Source of the DNA: Victivallis sp. Marseille-Q1083 | GTDB lineage: Bacteria > Verrucomicrobiota > Lentisphaeria > Victivallales > Victivallaceae | Length of the DNA stretch: 64,000 nucleotides | Direction: 5' to 3' | NCBI RefSeq assembly: GCF_903645315.1 | Contig: NZ_CAHJXL010000001.1 | Coordinates: 1,161,001 to 1,225,000 of the forward strand | In this document: piece after piece, positions 43,253 through 52,902 of the stretch | Position numbering within the stretch: the first letter of the stretch is position 1 | Layout: the number at the start of each line of letters is the position of its first letter | Program-made: the position numbers and the translations under genes | The notes under the pieces: generated by a model | Seen by the model: only the letters and a program-made list of their open reading frames with translations | Told to the model about the DNA's origin: nothing | The model's database searches: none

Positions 43253-44356
43253 TTATGATTTCTTCATGACGCTGTCGCGGACGATGATCTTGCCGCGCCG
43301 TACCACCATCAACCCGTCCTCCTCGTCGCCGGAAATGGCGCCGAGCAGCAACTTGTACGCTTCCATGCCGACTTCCCGGCCGGAAAATTGGAAGGTGGTC
43401 AGCGGCACCGGCGCGCTCGCCGCATCGGCGATGTTGTCGCAACCGAACAAGTTGACGTCTTCCGGAATCCGGATGTTGCGCTCCTCCAACGCCTGCATGA
43501 CGCCGAGCGCCTGCAAGTCGGTCAGACAGAAAATCGTGTCGCAATCCAGTTTGCCGCCGCGCCGGTCGAGATACCCGTTCATCCGGCAGTAAGCGCTTTC
43601 ACGGTCGGACTGCGGATTTTCCAGCAGCTCCACGTCGAAGCAATCCCGGAAAACCTGCAAGGCCCGCAGCCGCGGATTCTCCCAATTCAGATTCAAGCCG
43701 ATGATCAGCAACTTCTTCACACCGTTGTGCTGCAGATAACGGTATCCCATCAGAAATTCAAGTTCGAGATTCTCCACCACCCAGTATTTGTCGGCAAAAC
43801 GCAGATCGTATTCGGAAATGACCACATACGGCCTGGCGTTGCCGGCCAACGGGGCGACAAGCGCGTCGAACGTCTCCTGGACTTCCAATTCGTAGTAGCG
43901 GAAAATGATCGCGCCGTCGAACCCGGACAAATCGAAATCCTCCGACAGGTCGTAGACCATCACGTTGCCGCCGAACATATGGGAGGCCTGATAAATCCCG
44001 TTGATGCGCCGCAAATTGAGCTGCCAGTGGCGGGCATCGCCCTCCAGCGTCATTTTGGCGACATCCGGCATGACCACCGCCACCTTGAGATCGGTGTTTT
44101 CCGGTTTGTGCTGCGGATGCTCCAGCGGCACGCTGCCGACGACGAAAGTTCCCAGCCCGGCGCGCTTCTTCAACAGGCCGTCGCGGCTCAGCATTTCGAT
44201 GGCTTTGCGCAGTGTCGTGATCGAAACGCCGTATTGGACGATCAGTTCCTGTTCGACCGGAATTTTGGAATGAAGCGGATAAATGTCCTGGGCAATCTTT
44301 TCCTTCAAGTCAAGATATACTTGCATGTAGCGCAAAGATTTGTCACGCAATTCCAT
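43253..44356 (-). CDS. GntR-type DNA-binding / LacI-type sensor regulator
   Basis: This is a 367-residue transcription regulator. Residues 1-75 form a GntR winged helix (DLKEKIAQDIYPLHSKIPVE, QYGVSITTLRKAIEMLSRDG). The rest is a periplasmic-binding-like sensor domain as in LacI or AraR (LKVAVVMPD, DGAIIFRYYE, DTIFCLTDLQALGVMQAL, VNLFGCDNIADAASAPVPLTT). The same architecture controls arabinose genes in Bacillus, so a sugar effector is likely. The ATG at 44356 follows AAAGGAAGCGG. It lies on the same strand just downstream of the pseudopilin/secreted-protein clusters and could control them. Confidence 0.92.
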   Translation of the reverse strand: MELRDKSLRYMQVYLDLKEKIAQDIYPLHSKIPVEQELIVQYGVSITTLRKAIEMLSRDGLLKKRAGLGTFVVGSVPLEHPQHKPENTDLKVAVVMPDVAKMTLEGDARHWQLNLRRINGIYQASHMFGGNVMVYDLSEDFDLSGFDGAIIFRYYELEVQETFDALVAPLAGNARPYVVISEYDLRFADKYWVVENLELEFLMGYRYLQHNGVKKLLIIGLNLNWENPRLRALQVFRDCFDVELLENPQSDRESAYCRMNGYLDRRGGKLDCDTIFCLTDLQALGVMQALEERNIRIPEDVNLFGCDNIADAASAPVPLTTFQFSGREVGMEAYKLLLGAISGDEEDGLMVVRRGKIIVRDSVMKKS

Positions 44357-44554
44357 AAATCCGCTTCCTTTCGAGCGTTCCAGGGTTAAATTCGCCAGAT
44401 TTTCTCGATAAGATAGCATGATTTTCGGCTCAATACCAGTTTTGATAGCTTTCAATTTACGATTCAACAGTATGAAACAATTCGTCCGCCATTGACTCGT
44501 CTACCCTATTTCAGGCGGAAACTCTCTCGGCAAATTTTGCCTATTTTGAAACTT

Positions 44555-47107
44555 TTAACGCTGGATGGCACGAAACTCCATCGGCTGCAAAATTATGGTT
44601 TCAGTGCGTCCCCGATCGTCGAAGATGAACGTACGCTCTCTCATGCAATCAGTGTTCAACAGATAAATCGCTTCCGGCCACACCGCATAGGCAATATATT
44701 GCGGCGCATTGTCACCTCGTTCGGCTTCGCGTACCCGAATATCTCCGGCCTGCCGATCGGCCAGCGCGACAAGAATTTGTTTATAACTGGAAGCAAGAGA
44801 TTCTTTTCCGGCATATTCCCAGGTCAACAGCACATAGATTTCTCCATCGCCAATCTTTTCCCGTACCAAGAAAGGACGCTCCCCGGCGGCAATGACTGTT
44901 TCAACGCCTTCGCCGGCGACAACTTCGGCAATCGGCTCCTGCGCCAACGTTGCGTCAATTGCCATCTCATCGCTTTTGAGCAAACCGCTGCCGATCTCCC
45001 GACCGACCACCTTGAGGTCGCACAACGCCGCAAGATCACCGCCGCCGACCAGATCTTCCACCGTATAGTTTTTGTATTCCCGATCCAGACGGGTGGAGAA
45101 ATGCGGCATGCTGATAAACAAAGTTCCGCCATTTTCCACATAGCTTCGGAGTATTTTCATGATTTTCGGCGTCATTGAATTCCAGCCGCCATAAAAGAGA
45201 AACGAATAACGATCAATGTCGCCAGGCCGGGTTTCGTCATCAATATTGACAACATCGCACTGCCCATATGGCGAACCGCCGATCCAACTGTTGCGATATT
45301 CGCCGAGCGCATCCGACGGCACCGGGAAAATCGTCTGCTGTACGGCGACATCGGTACGTTCGGGGTCGCCGTAAAGCCAGTTGGGATTCTGTTTCGCCTG
45401 TGCGTGCTGGCTGAACGCGGCAAACCAATCGATATAAAGACCGACGAAAGAGCCGCAATTGCCGAGCACGGAAGCCATTCGGGTTTCCGGCGTGCCGCCG
45501 GAGCGCGGATTGCTTTTGACGAAATCGTAGAAATCGGTCATTTCTTTTTTATAATTTTTAACCGGCTCATCATCGCTGTTGTAGTCACGATGCGGATATG
45601 CCGCCTTCGGGTCCAACGGTTGTGTGTATTCCCCGGCCTGCGTGGACTGTGAACCGGATTCCAGAATGATGATCCGGCTGCCCATGAGATACTGCAGGTA
45701 AAGCCCGACTCTCAGCATGTGGTACTTCTGCGGCGCCAGATAAGGGACATTGCAGCTCTGCCATTCGGCGGCAAGCCAGCCGCCCCAGAACTCCGGCTGC
45801 CATTTGCGCGCCGCACCGCGCATTTCGGCCGACGACCAGGCCAGATTCTGGGCGCCGAGCGCATATAATTCGCACAGCATGAAGTCGACGCCGCCGGCCA
45901 GTTCGTAATTGGCCAGAGTGGAGCCGGAAGTGGAAAAAATATACGGATAAACGTCATGGTAACGTTCCACGCCGCGCCGGATATAATCATTGATGAAAAA
46001 ATCACAGCATACCGCCAGGTCGCCGCTCTGGTTGACCCCCTGCGGCAGGCAATGCTCATCCTGATAAAGGTAGCTGGCATATTCCCCGATGTTGTTGTTG
46101 AGCCAGAAATAATTTTTGCCGGCCTCAGTGTATTCCAGATTTTTTTCCGGAGCGCAGGTCTGATAAATCGTCATCATGTGGATGCCCTTCTCCGCCGCAG
46201 CGGCGACGCTTGCGACCGGAGGATTGAACCAGGGCACGATGAGATTGGTGCCGGCCTCTTCGATGAGGAGTTCTATTTCCTTTTCCGGCTGGTGCTTATA
46301 TGTGACAAAGGATGGCGGATTGGCATTTTCGCGTTTGTCTTCGCTGTAACGGTAAACGCAAAGCCCAACCAGAATTTCGTCATCCGGCAGCGGAACCGCC
46401 GTGGTCTTTTCATGCGGGGTGACCGCAACCGTCTTTTCCAACCAGCCGCCATCGGTCAGTTTCGCCCGGCAGGTAACGGAGAATGGTCGGCTGCCGTTCA
46501 AACGGCGGCGGGCAGTCGGGGACTCGGAAACCAGCGTCCGGCCGGGAAATTCATAATGATAAGTCTCAACTTCATCGCCGAGGTCGTTCAGCGCGATGAT
46601 GCAGTTGCGGTTCATCTTGTCGACAAAGGAATGACCGTCCAGCCGCGGGCCGGTCCAAATTTCCACCGCCGTCGGAGCGTTTTGGCTCCAATTGCGGATG
46701 CCGCCGGGAATAACCAGCCTCAGCGGATCGGCCGGATTGCGTTGGGCCGGAAGCGGAAAGTCCAGTTGGAATACACGATTTCCGCTCAGGCAGCCGTAAT
46801 CGTCCCATTTCGGCGCGGTAACCGTAAGGTATTCCGCCTGTGAATCTGCCAGCCGGATGGCATTTTCGTCCCGGCCATTGACCGTCCAGGCCTGATTGAC
46901 CAGAAAATACACTGAAAGGAAGCCTTTTTCATAATCCTGGTCGCGAACGGCATGATCCGGCAACCGCACTTCAATTTTCCGGTTTAAAACCAGTTCATCA
47001 GTCGAATAGAGTATAACCTCGGCCCGGGCCGTAACTGTGCAAACGAACAGACCAAACCACAAAAGGACGCTCTGCCGCCATCTGCTAAAGAATATTCTGG
47101 TTCCCAT
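44555..47107 (-). CDS. Large secreted protein of unknown family (glycosidase-like), paralogue B
   Basis: This 850-residue protein has an N-terminal signal peptide (WLFGLFVCTV-like hydrophobic stretch ending in ARA). It is clearly paralogous to the protein at 50225-52804, with long matching runs such as YPYIFSTSGSTLANYEL and MRGAARKWQPEFW. The N-terminal 230 residues are strand-rich, the middle resembles a TIM barrel, and the C-terminal part (FYGGWNSMTPKIMKILRSY, NGGTLFISMPHFSTR) resembles the glutamine-amidotransferase-like domain of GH42-type galactosidases. I infer a secreted polysaccharide-active enzyme but cannot name a family or catalytic residues. It is probably in one transcript with the pseudopilin gene upstream. 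Confidence 0.75.
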   Translation of the reverse strand: MGTRIFFSRWRQSVLLWFGLFVCTVTARAEVILYSTDELVLNRKIEVRLPDHAVRDQDYEKGFLSVYFLVNQAWTVNGRDENAIRLADSQAEYLTVTAPKWDDYGCLSGNRVFQLDFPLPAQRNPADPLRLVIPGGIRNWSQNAPTAVEIWTGPRLDGHSFVDKMNRNCIIALNDLGDEVETYHYEFPGRTLVSESPTARRRLNGSRPFSVTCRAKLTDGGWLEKTVAVTPHEKTTAVPLPDDEILVGLCVYRYSEDKRENANPPSFVTYKHQPEKEIELLIEEAGTNLIVPWFNPPVASVAAAAEKGIHMMTIYQTCAPEKNLEYTEAGKNYFWLNNNIGEYASYLYQDEHCLPQGVNQSGDLAVCCDFFINDYIRRGVERYHDVYPYIFSTSGSTLANYELAGGVDFMLCELYALGAQNLAWSSAEMRGAARKWQPEFWGGWLAAEWQSCNVPYLAPQKYHMLRVGLYLQYLMGSRIIILESGSQSTQAGEYTQPLDPKAAYPHRDYNSDDEPVKNYKKEMTDFYDFVKSNPRSGGTPETRMASVLGNCGSFVGLYIDWFAAFSQHAQAKQNPNWLYGDPERTDVAVQQTIFPVPSDALGEYRNSWIGGSPYGQCDVVNIDDETRPGDIDRYSFLFYGGWNSMTPKIMKILRSYVENGGTLFISMPHFSTRLDREYKNYTVEDLVGGGDLAALCDLKVVGREIGSGLLKSDEMAIDATLAQEPIAEVVAGEGVETVIAAGERPFLVREKIGDGEIYVLLTWEYAGKESLASSYKQILVALADRQAGDIRVREAERGDNAPQYIAYAVWPEAIYLLNTDCMRERTFIFDDRGRTETIILQPMEFRAIQR

Positions 47108-47327
47108 CGGATCTCTTTCCATCAAATAAATTTTCACTGTCACGGATAAAAAAGCACTGGTGAACATGGTCAAATATTTCAGCCGCCCAGGCCCCTTTTC
47201 CGAAGCCGATACCGGAAAAGCCCCAGAAAGCATTTGGCGCCTGCGGGAACTTTTCCGGGTTGGAATAAATTTGAATAATAATCGCCTATATTCCGGGAAT
47301 AATTAAAACAAACCTAACCAATAACTG

Positions 47328-48032
47328 TCAGTTGGCATTCAGTTGCCATTCCGTTTCGGTGGTCTGAGTCGGGCGGCGAGCTTCAACGTGACCATCGCTC
47401 CAACCGAAATTATCACGCAGGCTCGGATGTCCATAAGTAACGCAGGTGGCAGTATTCTTCTCATCAGAACCCAGCGAAATCTGCCAGCCATTATAATCCA
47501 CCCAGGAACTGTTCGCACTGCATTGCTGATTGTGAGCTTCCCACAGATCTTTCAGAATGACAAATTGTCCTTTCGCTCTCGACATCTTCTTCAAATCGGT
47601 ACCGCTCCCGGTATATGCGGTCGTAGCATAACTGCGGGGCGGCAGCTGATAGCTGCCCGGATCTTCCCACTCATCACTGCGGGCAATCGAATCAGCCGGG
47701 CACTGGAAAATCGCCAGCCCTTTCTTGTCTTTGCAATTTGCCAGATACGTGTCCGAGCCGGGGCCGAGATAGGGCGCAATCAGATAGTCCCAAGTCAGTC
47801 CCGGATAGTTCCCGGTATTCCAGTAATCGAGAAAACGCGGCACCATATAGTCGTCCTCGTCAACCGAGTACATCTGGAAGCCCAGGCACAGTTGTTTCAC
47901 ATTGGAAACGCATTTGATGTTCAGGGCCGCAGCTTTTGCCTTGCTGAGCGCCGGCAGCAACATACTGGCCAGAATGGCGATGATCGCAATCACGACCAAC
48001 AATTCAATCAGCGTGAAATTTTTCTTGCTCAT
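47328..48032 (-). CDS. Pseudopilin-like secreted protein 1
   Basis: This is a 234-residue type II secretion pseudopilin or pilin-like protein. After a short basic leader (MSKKN) it has [20 protein letters not shown], with Phe at +1 and Glu at +5 as in prepilin peptidase substrates. A globular domain follows with QCPADS and a C-terminal [12 protein letters not shown], the pattern of the many Planctomycetes and Lentisphaerota proteins of this class. AAGGAAA precedes the ATG. It is driven by the promoter at 48117-48145 and is followed by the large secreted protein gene. Confidence 0.9.
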   Translation of the reverse strand: MSKKNFTLIELLVVIAIIAILASMLLPALSKAKAAALNIKCVSNVKQLCLGFQMYSVDEDDYMVPRFLDYWNTGNYPGLTWDYLIAPYLGPGSDTYLANCKDKKGLAIFQCPADSIARSDEWEDPGSYQLPPRSYATTAYTGSGTDLKKMSRAKGQFVILKDLWEAHNQQCSANSSWVDYNGWQISLGSDEKNTATCVTYGHPSLRDNFGWSDGHVEARRPTQTTETEWQLNAN

Positions 48033-48073
48033 TTTTTTTCCTTTCTTACAAGAATTTGGGGGGTGCCATATCC

Positions 48074-48145
48074 AAAGATATTATTGATAGTGATAAACTT
48101 GATATCTTCATAAAAGATTATAGCAAAAATCTGTAAAAAAGTCAA
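48074..48145 (-). promoter_or_regulatory. Promoter and shared operator region, cluster 1
   Basis: On the minus strand TTGACT (48145-48140), 17 bases, TATAAT (48122-48117), near consensus. Downstream, about 48074-48112 holds GAAGATA, TTATCACTATCAATAATATC, almost the same as upstream of 52804. The shared block suggests a common regulator binding near the transcript start. Confidence 0.85.
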
Positions 48146-48490
48146 TCCCCCCATCAAAGAAAATTAAAAAATTATTTTCCCGTTTTATCATAATTTCTGA
48201 TGATAAGAAAGTCATAAAAAAACGTGCAGGCATATCTCCCCGCCGGCGCATCGCAACTTCAAGCCGCCCGGAAATATATTCAGGCGTATTCCACTTTCCA
48301 TGCTGGAAAGAAATTAATCCCGGAAGCAAAGGGGGCTGGAAGGCGATTGGCGACTGCCGGCTCGGGGCGCCGCCGCATGAAAGCGGCGCGATGGAATTTT
48401 GGGGAGCCGGGCACCGAAACACCCGGCAGCCACCCGCTTTTCGGCAATTCCGCCAAACTGAAACGCCGGCAAAAAGCCCGCATTGGCCGG
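48146..48490. other. Intergenic sequence upstream of the cluster 1 promoter
   Basis: I see no gene here. The first 35 bases share sequence with 52903-52940 (AAGAAAATT, ATTATTTTCCC); the rest is diverged. A GCCGC / GCGGC-type inverted repeat occurs near 48370-48390. Confidence 0.5.
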
Positions 48491-48564
48491 AAAGCTTCCG
48501 CGGCGATCATAAACTTAATTCCTTCCGGCCAAAAATCAGGGCTGATCATTTCCAGCGCCAGAAA
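48491..48564 (-). pseudogene. Fragment of a second endonuclease IV (nfo) 3' end
   Basis: The minus strand translates to LALEMISPDFWPEGIKFMIA and AEAF, matching the C-terminus of the intact Nfo at 53313 ([21 protein letters not shown]). The DNA also aligns over about 70 bases with roughly three in four identical. No upstream part of nfo is present, so it is a leftover. Confidence 0.75.
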
Positions 48565-48581
48565 TAAGTATGGTCTCCGGC

Positions 48582-49259
48582 TCAATACCAATCGTCCATC
48601 CAATATTCATCCGAAGTCACCGTTACCCGGTGCGATGCGACATGGGAATCCATATAAAGATTATTGCCGGAGGAGCCATGACCGTAACTGTCGTTCAGAT
48701 TGTTCTCGTTATCCTCAATGTTCCATTTCGTATAATTCAAATAGAAACCGTCGGCCGTCCCCTGCCGGTTCCAGTTATTCCAACTGTCGCGAATGCCGAT
48801 CGTCTGTGACGGGGCTTTGAAACCGGAAAGTTTACGCGGCCCAAATCCCCAGATCTCATCCCACGGGAAACAATATAAACTGCAGGCGTACGAACGGAGC
48901 GGCCGGGTATCCACCCGAGCCGCGCCGTCGGCCGGGCATTGCAGAATTTTCAGACCATTCCCGGCTTCAATGGCAATGATTGCATCCACATTGTCCTGGG
49001 AACCGAGGTAGGGAAAAAATCGATAACTCCAATCGGCATACCAGGATTCTTTCGTGTTGTAACCGTGCGGCAGAGAATCGTCATAATCACCGGCATACAG
49101 TACCATGGCCAAACCGATTTGCTTCAAATTGTTACGGCAACCGGCGTCTTGTGCTTTGGCTTTGGCCTTGGCCAGCGCCGGCAGCAGCATTGAAGCAAGG
49201 ATGGCGATGATCGCAATCACAACCAACAACTCGATCAGTGTAAAACGGCATCTTTTCAT
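48582..49259 (-). CDS. Pseudopilin-like secreted protein 2
   Basis: This 225-residue protein is of the same class as the one at 47328: MKRCR, then [20 protein letters not shown] and [19 protein letters not shown]. The C-terminal domain differs ([23 protein letters not shown]). It is the last gene of the second cluster, after the large secreted protein and the GH114-like protein. AAGGAAG lies before the ATG. Its 3' end abuts the nfo fragment. Confidence 0.9.
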   Translation of the reverse strand: MKRCRFTLIELLVVIAIIAILASMLLPALAKAKAKAQDAGCRNNLKQIGLAMVLYAGDYDDSLPHGYNTKESWYADWSYRFFPYLGSQDNVDAIIAIEAGNGLKILQCPADGAARVDTRPLRSYACSLYCFPWDEIWGFGPRKLSGFKAPSQTIGIRDSWNNWNRQGTADGFYLNYTKWNIEDNENNLNDSYGHGSSGNNLYMDSHVASHRVTVTSDEYWMDDWY

Positions 49260-49318
49260 TTTCTTTTCTTCCTTTTTCTTACAAAAGTTTGGAGTGTTTC
49301 CCGACAGCCAAATTTATT

Positions 49319-50203
49319 TTATTGTTCCAACGGCAGAAAGCCGTGATGATAATCGCGATAGCAGGAATAATTGAGATATCCCAGCTCCCGGGCTTTTTCG
49401 GTCATCGCCCGGCGCTGCGCCTCCGGCTTCTCGGTGTCGGCCGGAACCGCCCACAGCGCCAGCACCCGGAACGGCCGCCTGGCCTGTTCCCGCTTAAAAT
49501 CGTCGCGAACCTGGCGCATAAAGGTGACAGCCGGATGGTCGGCGGCAAAAAAAGCCGGATTGCAGTTCTCCCAGCAAACCATATCGACATATTTCGCCGC
49601 CACCGGCAGTGTCTTTTCCACCGTCCAATTGGAGATCATAATCAACTCCGGATAAGCCTTGCGGATTTTGGCGAGCAGCTCATCCATGCCGCGCAACTGC
49701 TCCTGCCGGAGCGATTCCGGCAAATCCGGATGTTCGACATCGGCCAGCGTATCCATAAAGACACCGTCGCAGCCGTAATCAATCACTTCGCTTTGCATCA
49801 GCTCAACCACCAGGTCCTGCCAGGCCGGATCGGCCAGATCCATCGCCAGGTTGTCGCCGAAGGGCTGGAACGGCTTGCCGTCCAGTTTGAGAATTTTGGT
49901 CAGATCCGCCCGGTCGCGGTAGCGGTGCCAGGAAGCCACCTCCATACAGCTCAGGTAACCGATGACGGTCCGGCCGAGCCGCTTCCAGCCGGCAATCTGT
50001 TCTTTCGCCTTGGCGCCGAGCGCCTGCGGATCGATGATGATCATGTCGTATTCGCCCAACTGCCGGAATGCCTCCTCTCCGTCGACCGGCCCGTAATAGA
50101 GCACGTAGTTCCGCACTTCCCGTTCCGGTTCCGCCGCCGTGCCGCACAGCGCGGCCAATCCGCAGAGAACCAGCACCATCCAATCACGCAGACACTTCAT
50201 CAT
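49319..50203 (-). CDS. GH114-like (TM1410-type) secreted glycosidase
   Basis: This 294-residue protein has a signal peptide (MVLVLCGLAALCGTAA). It matches the TIM-barrel family that includes GH114 endo-alpha-1,4-polygalactosaminidase and TM1410: DMIIIDPQAL, VIGYLSCMEVASWH, LAMDLADPAWQDLV and YGCDGVFMDTLAD, with Asp and Glu residues of the family. The ATG at 50203 has GGGAGAACG directly upstream and is preferred over 50221. It lies 21 bases after the large secreted protein gene, so both act on the same extracellular polymer, perhaps a galactosamine-containing one. Confidence 0.82.
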   Translation of the reverse strand: MMKCLRDWMVLVLCGLAALCGTAAEPEREVRNYVLYYGPVDGEEAFRQLGEYDMIIIDPQALGAKAKEQIAGWKRLGRTVIGYLSCMEVASWHRYRDRADLTKILKLDGKPFQPFGDNLAMDLADPAWQDLVVELMQSEVIDYGCDGVFMDTLADVEHPDLPESLRQEQLRGMDELLAKIRKAYPELIMISNWTVEKTLPVAAKYVDMVCWENCNPAFFAADHPAVTFMRQVRDDFKREQARRPFRVLALWAVPADTEKPEAQRRAMTEKARELGYLNYSCYRDYHHGFLPLEQ

Positions 50204-50224
50204 TCGTTCTCCCGCTTTCATCGC

Positions 50225-52804
50225 TTAAAAATGAACTGCTTTGAATTCCGCCGGCTCCAGGGTCAGCGGCTGTTCTTCGCCATGCAAATGCAGGACGAAA
50301 CTGCGCGGTCCGACACAATCCAGATTGAGCAGATAAACCCGGTCGTCATACACCGCGTAGCTCAAGTAATCGAGCGTGTCGCCTTCCGCCGAGAGATAGA
50401 CTTCCCCCTTGCATCGGCCGGCCAGATCGCCGAGGACGGCCCGATAACCGTCGGCCAGCGACTCTTTGCCCGGATATCCCCAACTCAGCAGCAGCCACAC
50501 TTCCCCCTTGCCGTGTTTCTGCTTGACCAGAAACGGCTTGCCGTCCACCATGCCAACCACCTCGACGGCGTCGCCGAGTTCCACTGCGGCAATCGGTTCG
50601 TCTTTCAGCGTCAAGCCGTCGGCCGGTCCGCCGGCAACCCGGCCGGACACCGGTTGCCGACCGGTGACCCTGGCCGACAACAGCGGATTCAGGTCGCCGC
50701 CGTAGATCAGGTCTTTGACGGCGTAGTTCGTATATTCCCGGTCGAACCGGGTGGACAGGTGCGGCAGTGACAGAAACAGCGTACCGCCGTTGTCGACATA
50801 ATCGTTCAGCACCTGGAAGATCGCCGGCGTCATGCTGTTCCAGCCGGAATAGGCAATGAACCGGTAACGCTCCAGATCGGACAGCCGGGTCAAATCCTCA
50901 ATGCCGACGACGTCGGCCTGGCCGTACGGACTGCCGGCCAGCCAGTAATTCGGATAAGGCGCCAACGCGTTTTCAGCCAGCGGGAAGAGTACCTGCTGCG
51001 CGGCCAGGTTGGTCCGTTCCGGATCGCCGTATTTCCAATTCGGGTCCTTCTCCGCGGTCAGATACTGCGCCCAGGCCACAAACCAGTCGACATAAATTCC
51101 GACATAACTGTCGCAATTGCCGAGCGCGACGGCGATGTCGGTCCGCGGCGTGCCGGACGCCCGGCGGCCTTCCCGCTTGACGAAATCGTAAAATTCCTTC
51201 ATCGTCTCCCGGTAACGGCGCGGCGGTTCCTCGTCGTAGGCATAATTCCGTTTCCCGGATTCGGCGGTATAGAAGCCGGCCTGCGTCGTCTGGCTGCCGG
51301 ATTCCAGCACGATGATCGAGGTTCCCATCAGATACTGTTGATATAATCCGGCCTGCAGCAGCCGGTATTTCTGATCCGACTGGTACGGCACCGGAAAGGT
51401 CTGCCACTCTTCGGCCAGCCAGCCGGCCCAGAATTCCGGCTGCCATTTGCGGGCCGCGCCGCGCATTTCACCGGTCGAATAGGCCAGGTTTTGAGCGCCG
51501 ACTGCATACAGTTCGCCGGAGATGAAATCGATGCCGCCTTCCAGTTCATAATTGGCCAGCGTCGAACCGGAAGTCGAGAAAATATACGGATAGCTCCGGT
51601 AATAGCGTTGGGTCCCCTCGCCGATGAACCGGTCGGTGAAATAATCGCGGCACTCTTTGAGGTCGCCCTCCTGCGGAATCCCGCAGGCGTTCGCCGAAGA
51701 AATTTCCTGATAAAGGTAGCCGGCATATTCACCGATATTGTTGGTGAGAAAGTATTTGTTCCGGCCGGCTTCGATCAGTTGCCGGACGGCCTCAGGCTCC
51801 CGGTATTGATAGATCGTCATCGTATAAATGCCCTGGTCGGCCAATTCCCGGACCAATTCGAGTTCCTCCTCGAACGGCAGATTCGGCACCTTCGGCCAGA
51901 ATACCGCCAGATTGCCGAGACCGTCCTTGACAAATTCCCGAATATAAAACTGACTGTAATGCTTCTCCTCCAGACGGGGGGCCTCCCAGTTATAGCTCTT
52001 GTCGGTCGCGTCCCACTGTTCCTGGGTCTTGTCCGCATCCGGCGTCGCATCGTAGAAACACAAGCCGACCAACACCTGACCGTCCTCCAACGGCGGCGCC
52101 ACCGTCGTTTCCTGCGGCACGACCTGCGTGGTCACGCTGTTCCGGCTGCCATCCTTCATGACCGCCGTCATTTTCACTTCGAACGGTTCAGTCCGGTCCA
52201 GCCGCTGTTTGAAGCTCGGGGTTGCCGTGGTCACCGGCGCCAGGCCGGGTATTTCCCAAATATATTCCGCCACTTCCGCTTCCGGAACCGCCGCCGTCAA
52301 CCGATAGGTCCGGTTCATGCGGTCCACCCGGGCCGTCAACAGAATCCGCGTCCCCTGCCAGATCGACAGATCGAACCGCCCCTGCGGCGCTTCCCAGGAA
52401 ACAATCCCGTTCTGGATGAGCAATTCCAGCGGCCGCGACCGGTCATACGACTCCGGCAGCGGAAATTCCAACACGAATTCTTCGCCGGAAGCGATGCGCC
52501 CGTAATTGTAAGCATTCGGCATCTCCCGCGGCAACGCCGGATAGGTTTTCACTCCGTCGCTCAGCGCCAGACCGGCTTCCGGAAACATTGTCCAGCCGCA
52601 CTGCGGATTCTCGACGACGAAGTGCAACGCCACCTTGCCGTCGGCCAGGGCCTGCTCGGTAATCGCTTCCGGCGGCACCGTCAGCCGCAGCGGTTCGGCC
52701 AGCGGAATATCCTGCCGGTCGCAAATCGGCACCATCGCCTGAGCCACCCGAAGGCCTGAAATCAACAAGGTTATCGTCATCAATCTCTTAACTGCTCCAA
52801 TCAT
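50225..52804 (-). CDS. Large secreted protein of unknown family (glycosidase-like), paralogue A
   Basis: This 859-residue paralogue of the protein at 44555 has a signal peptide (LMTITLLISGLRVAQA). It shares the strand-rich N-terminus, the conserved YPYIFSTSGSTLANYEL, EMRGAARKWQPEFWAG and LESGSQTTQAG, and the C-terminal YSGWNSMTPAIFQVLNDYV with NGGTLFLSLPHLSTR. The same inference as for paralogue B applies: a secreted sugar-polymer enzyme of unnamed family. The ATG at 52804 follows AAGGAG, and the promoter is at 52874-52902. It heads a three-gene unit with the GH114-like and pseudopilin genes. Confidence 0.75.
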   Translation of the reverse strand: MIGAVKRLMTITLLISGLRVAQAMVPICDRQDIPLAEPLRLTVPPEAITEQALADGKVALHFVVENPQCGWTMFPEAGLALSDGVKTYPALPREMPNAYNYGRIASGEEFVLEFPLPESYDRSRPLELLIQNGIVSWEAPQGRFDLSIWQGTRILLTARVDRMNRTYRLTAAVPEAEVAEYIWEIPGLAPVTTATPSFKQRLDRTEPFEVKMTAVMKDGSRNSVTTQVVPQETTVAPPLEDGQVLVGLCFYDATPDADKTQEQWDATDKSYNWEAPRLEEKHYSQFYIREFVKDGLGNLAVFWPKVPNLPFEEELELVRELADQGIYTMTIYQYREPEAVRQLIEAGRNKYFLTNNIGEYAGYLYQEISSANACGIPQEGDLKECRDYFTDRFIGEGTQRYYRSYPYIFSTSGSTLANYELEGGIDFISGELYAVGAQNLAYSTGEMRGAARKWQPEFWAGWLAEEWQTFPVPYQSDQKYRLLQAGLYQQYLMGTSIIVLESGSQTTQAGFYTAESGKRNYAYDEEPPRRYRETMKEFYDFVKREGRRASGTPRTDIAVALGNCDSYVGIYVDWFVAWAQYLTAEKDPNWKYGDPERTNLAAQQVLFPLAENALAPYPNYWLAGSPYGQADVVGIEDLTRLSDLERYRFIAYSGWNSMTPAIFQVLNDYVDNGGTLFLSLPHLSTRFDREYTNYAVKDLIYGGDLNPLLSARVTGRQPVSGRVAGGPADGLTLKDEPIAAVELGDAVEVVGMVDGKPFLVKQKHGKGEVWLLLSWGYPGKESLADGYRAVLGDLAGRCKGEVYLSAEGDTLDYLSYAVYDDRVYLLNLDCVGPRSFVLHLHGEEQPLTLEPAEFKAVHF

Positions 52805-52830
52805 CTGGCTTTTTCTCCTTGTCACGTTTC

Positions 52831-52902
52831 AAAGATATTATTGATAGTGATAATTTAGTTATCTTCATAAAAGATTATAGCAAAATATTGAGAAAAAGTC
52901 AA
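52831..52902 (-). promoter_or_regulatory. Promoter and shared operator region, cluster 2
   Basis: On the minus strand TTGACT (52902-52897), 17 bases, TATAAT (52879-52874). Downstream are GATAA-CTAAA-TTATC and CACTATCAATAATATC, as upstream of the pseudopilin 1 gene. The block of about 70 bases is nearly the same in both places. Confidence 0.87.
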
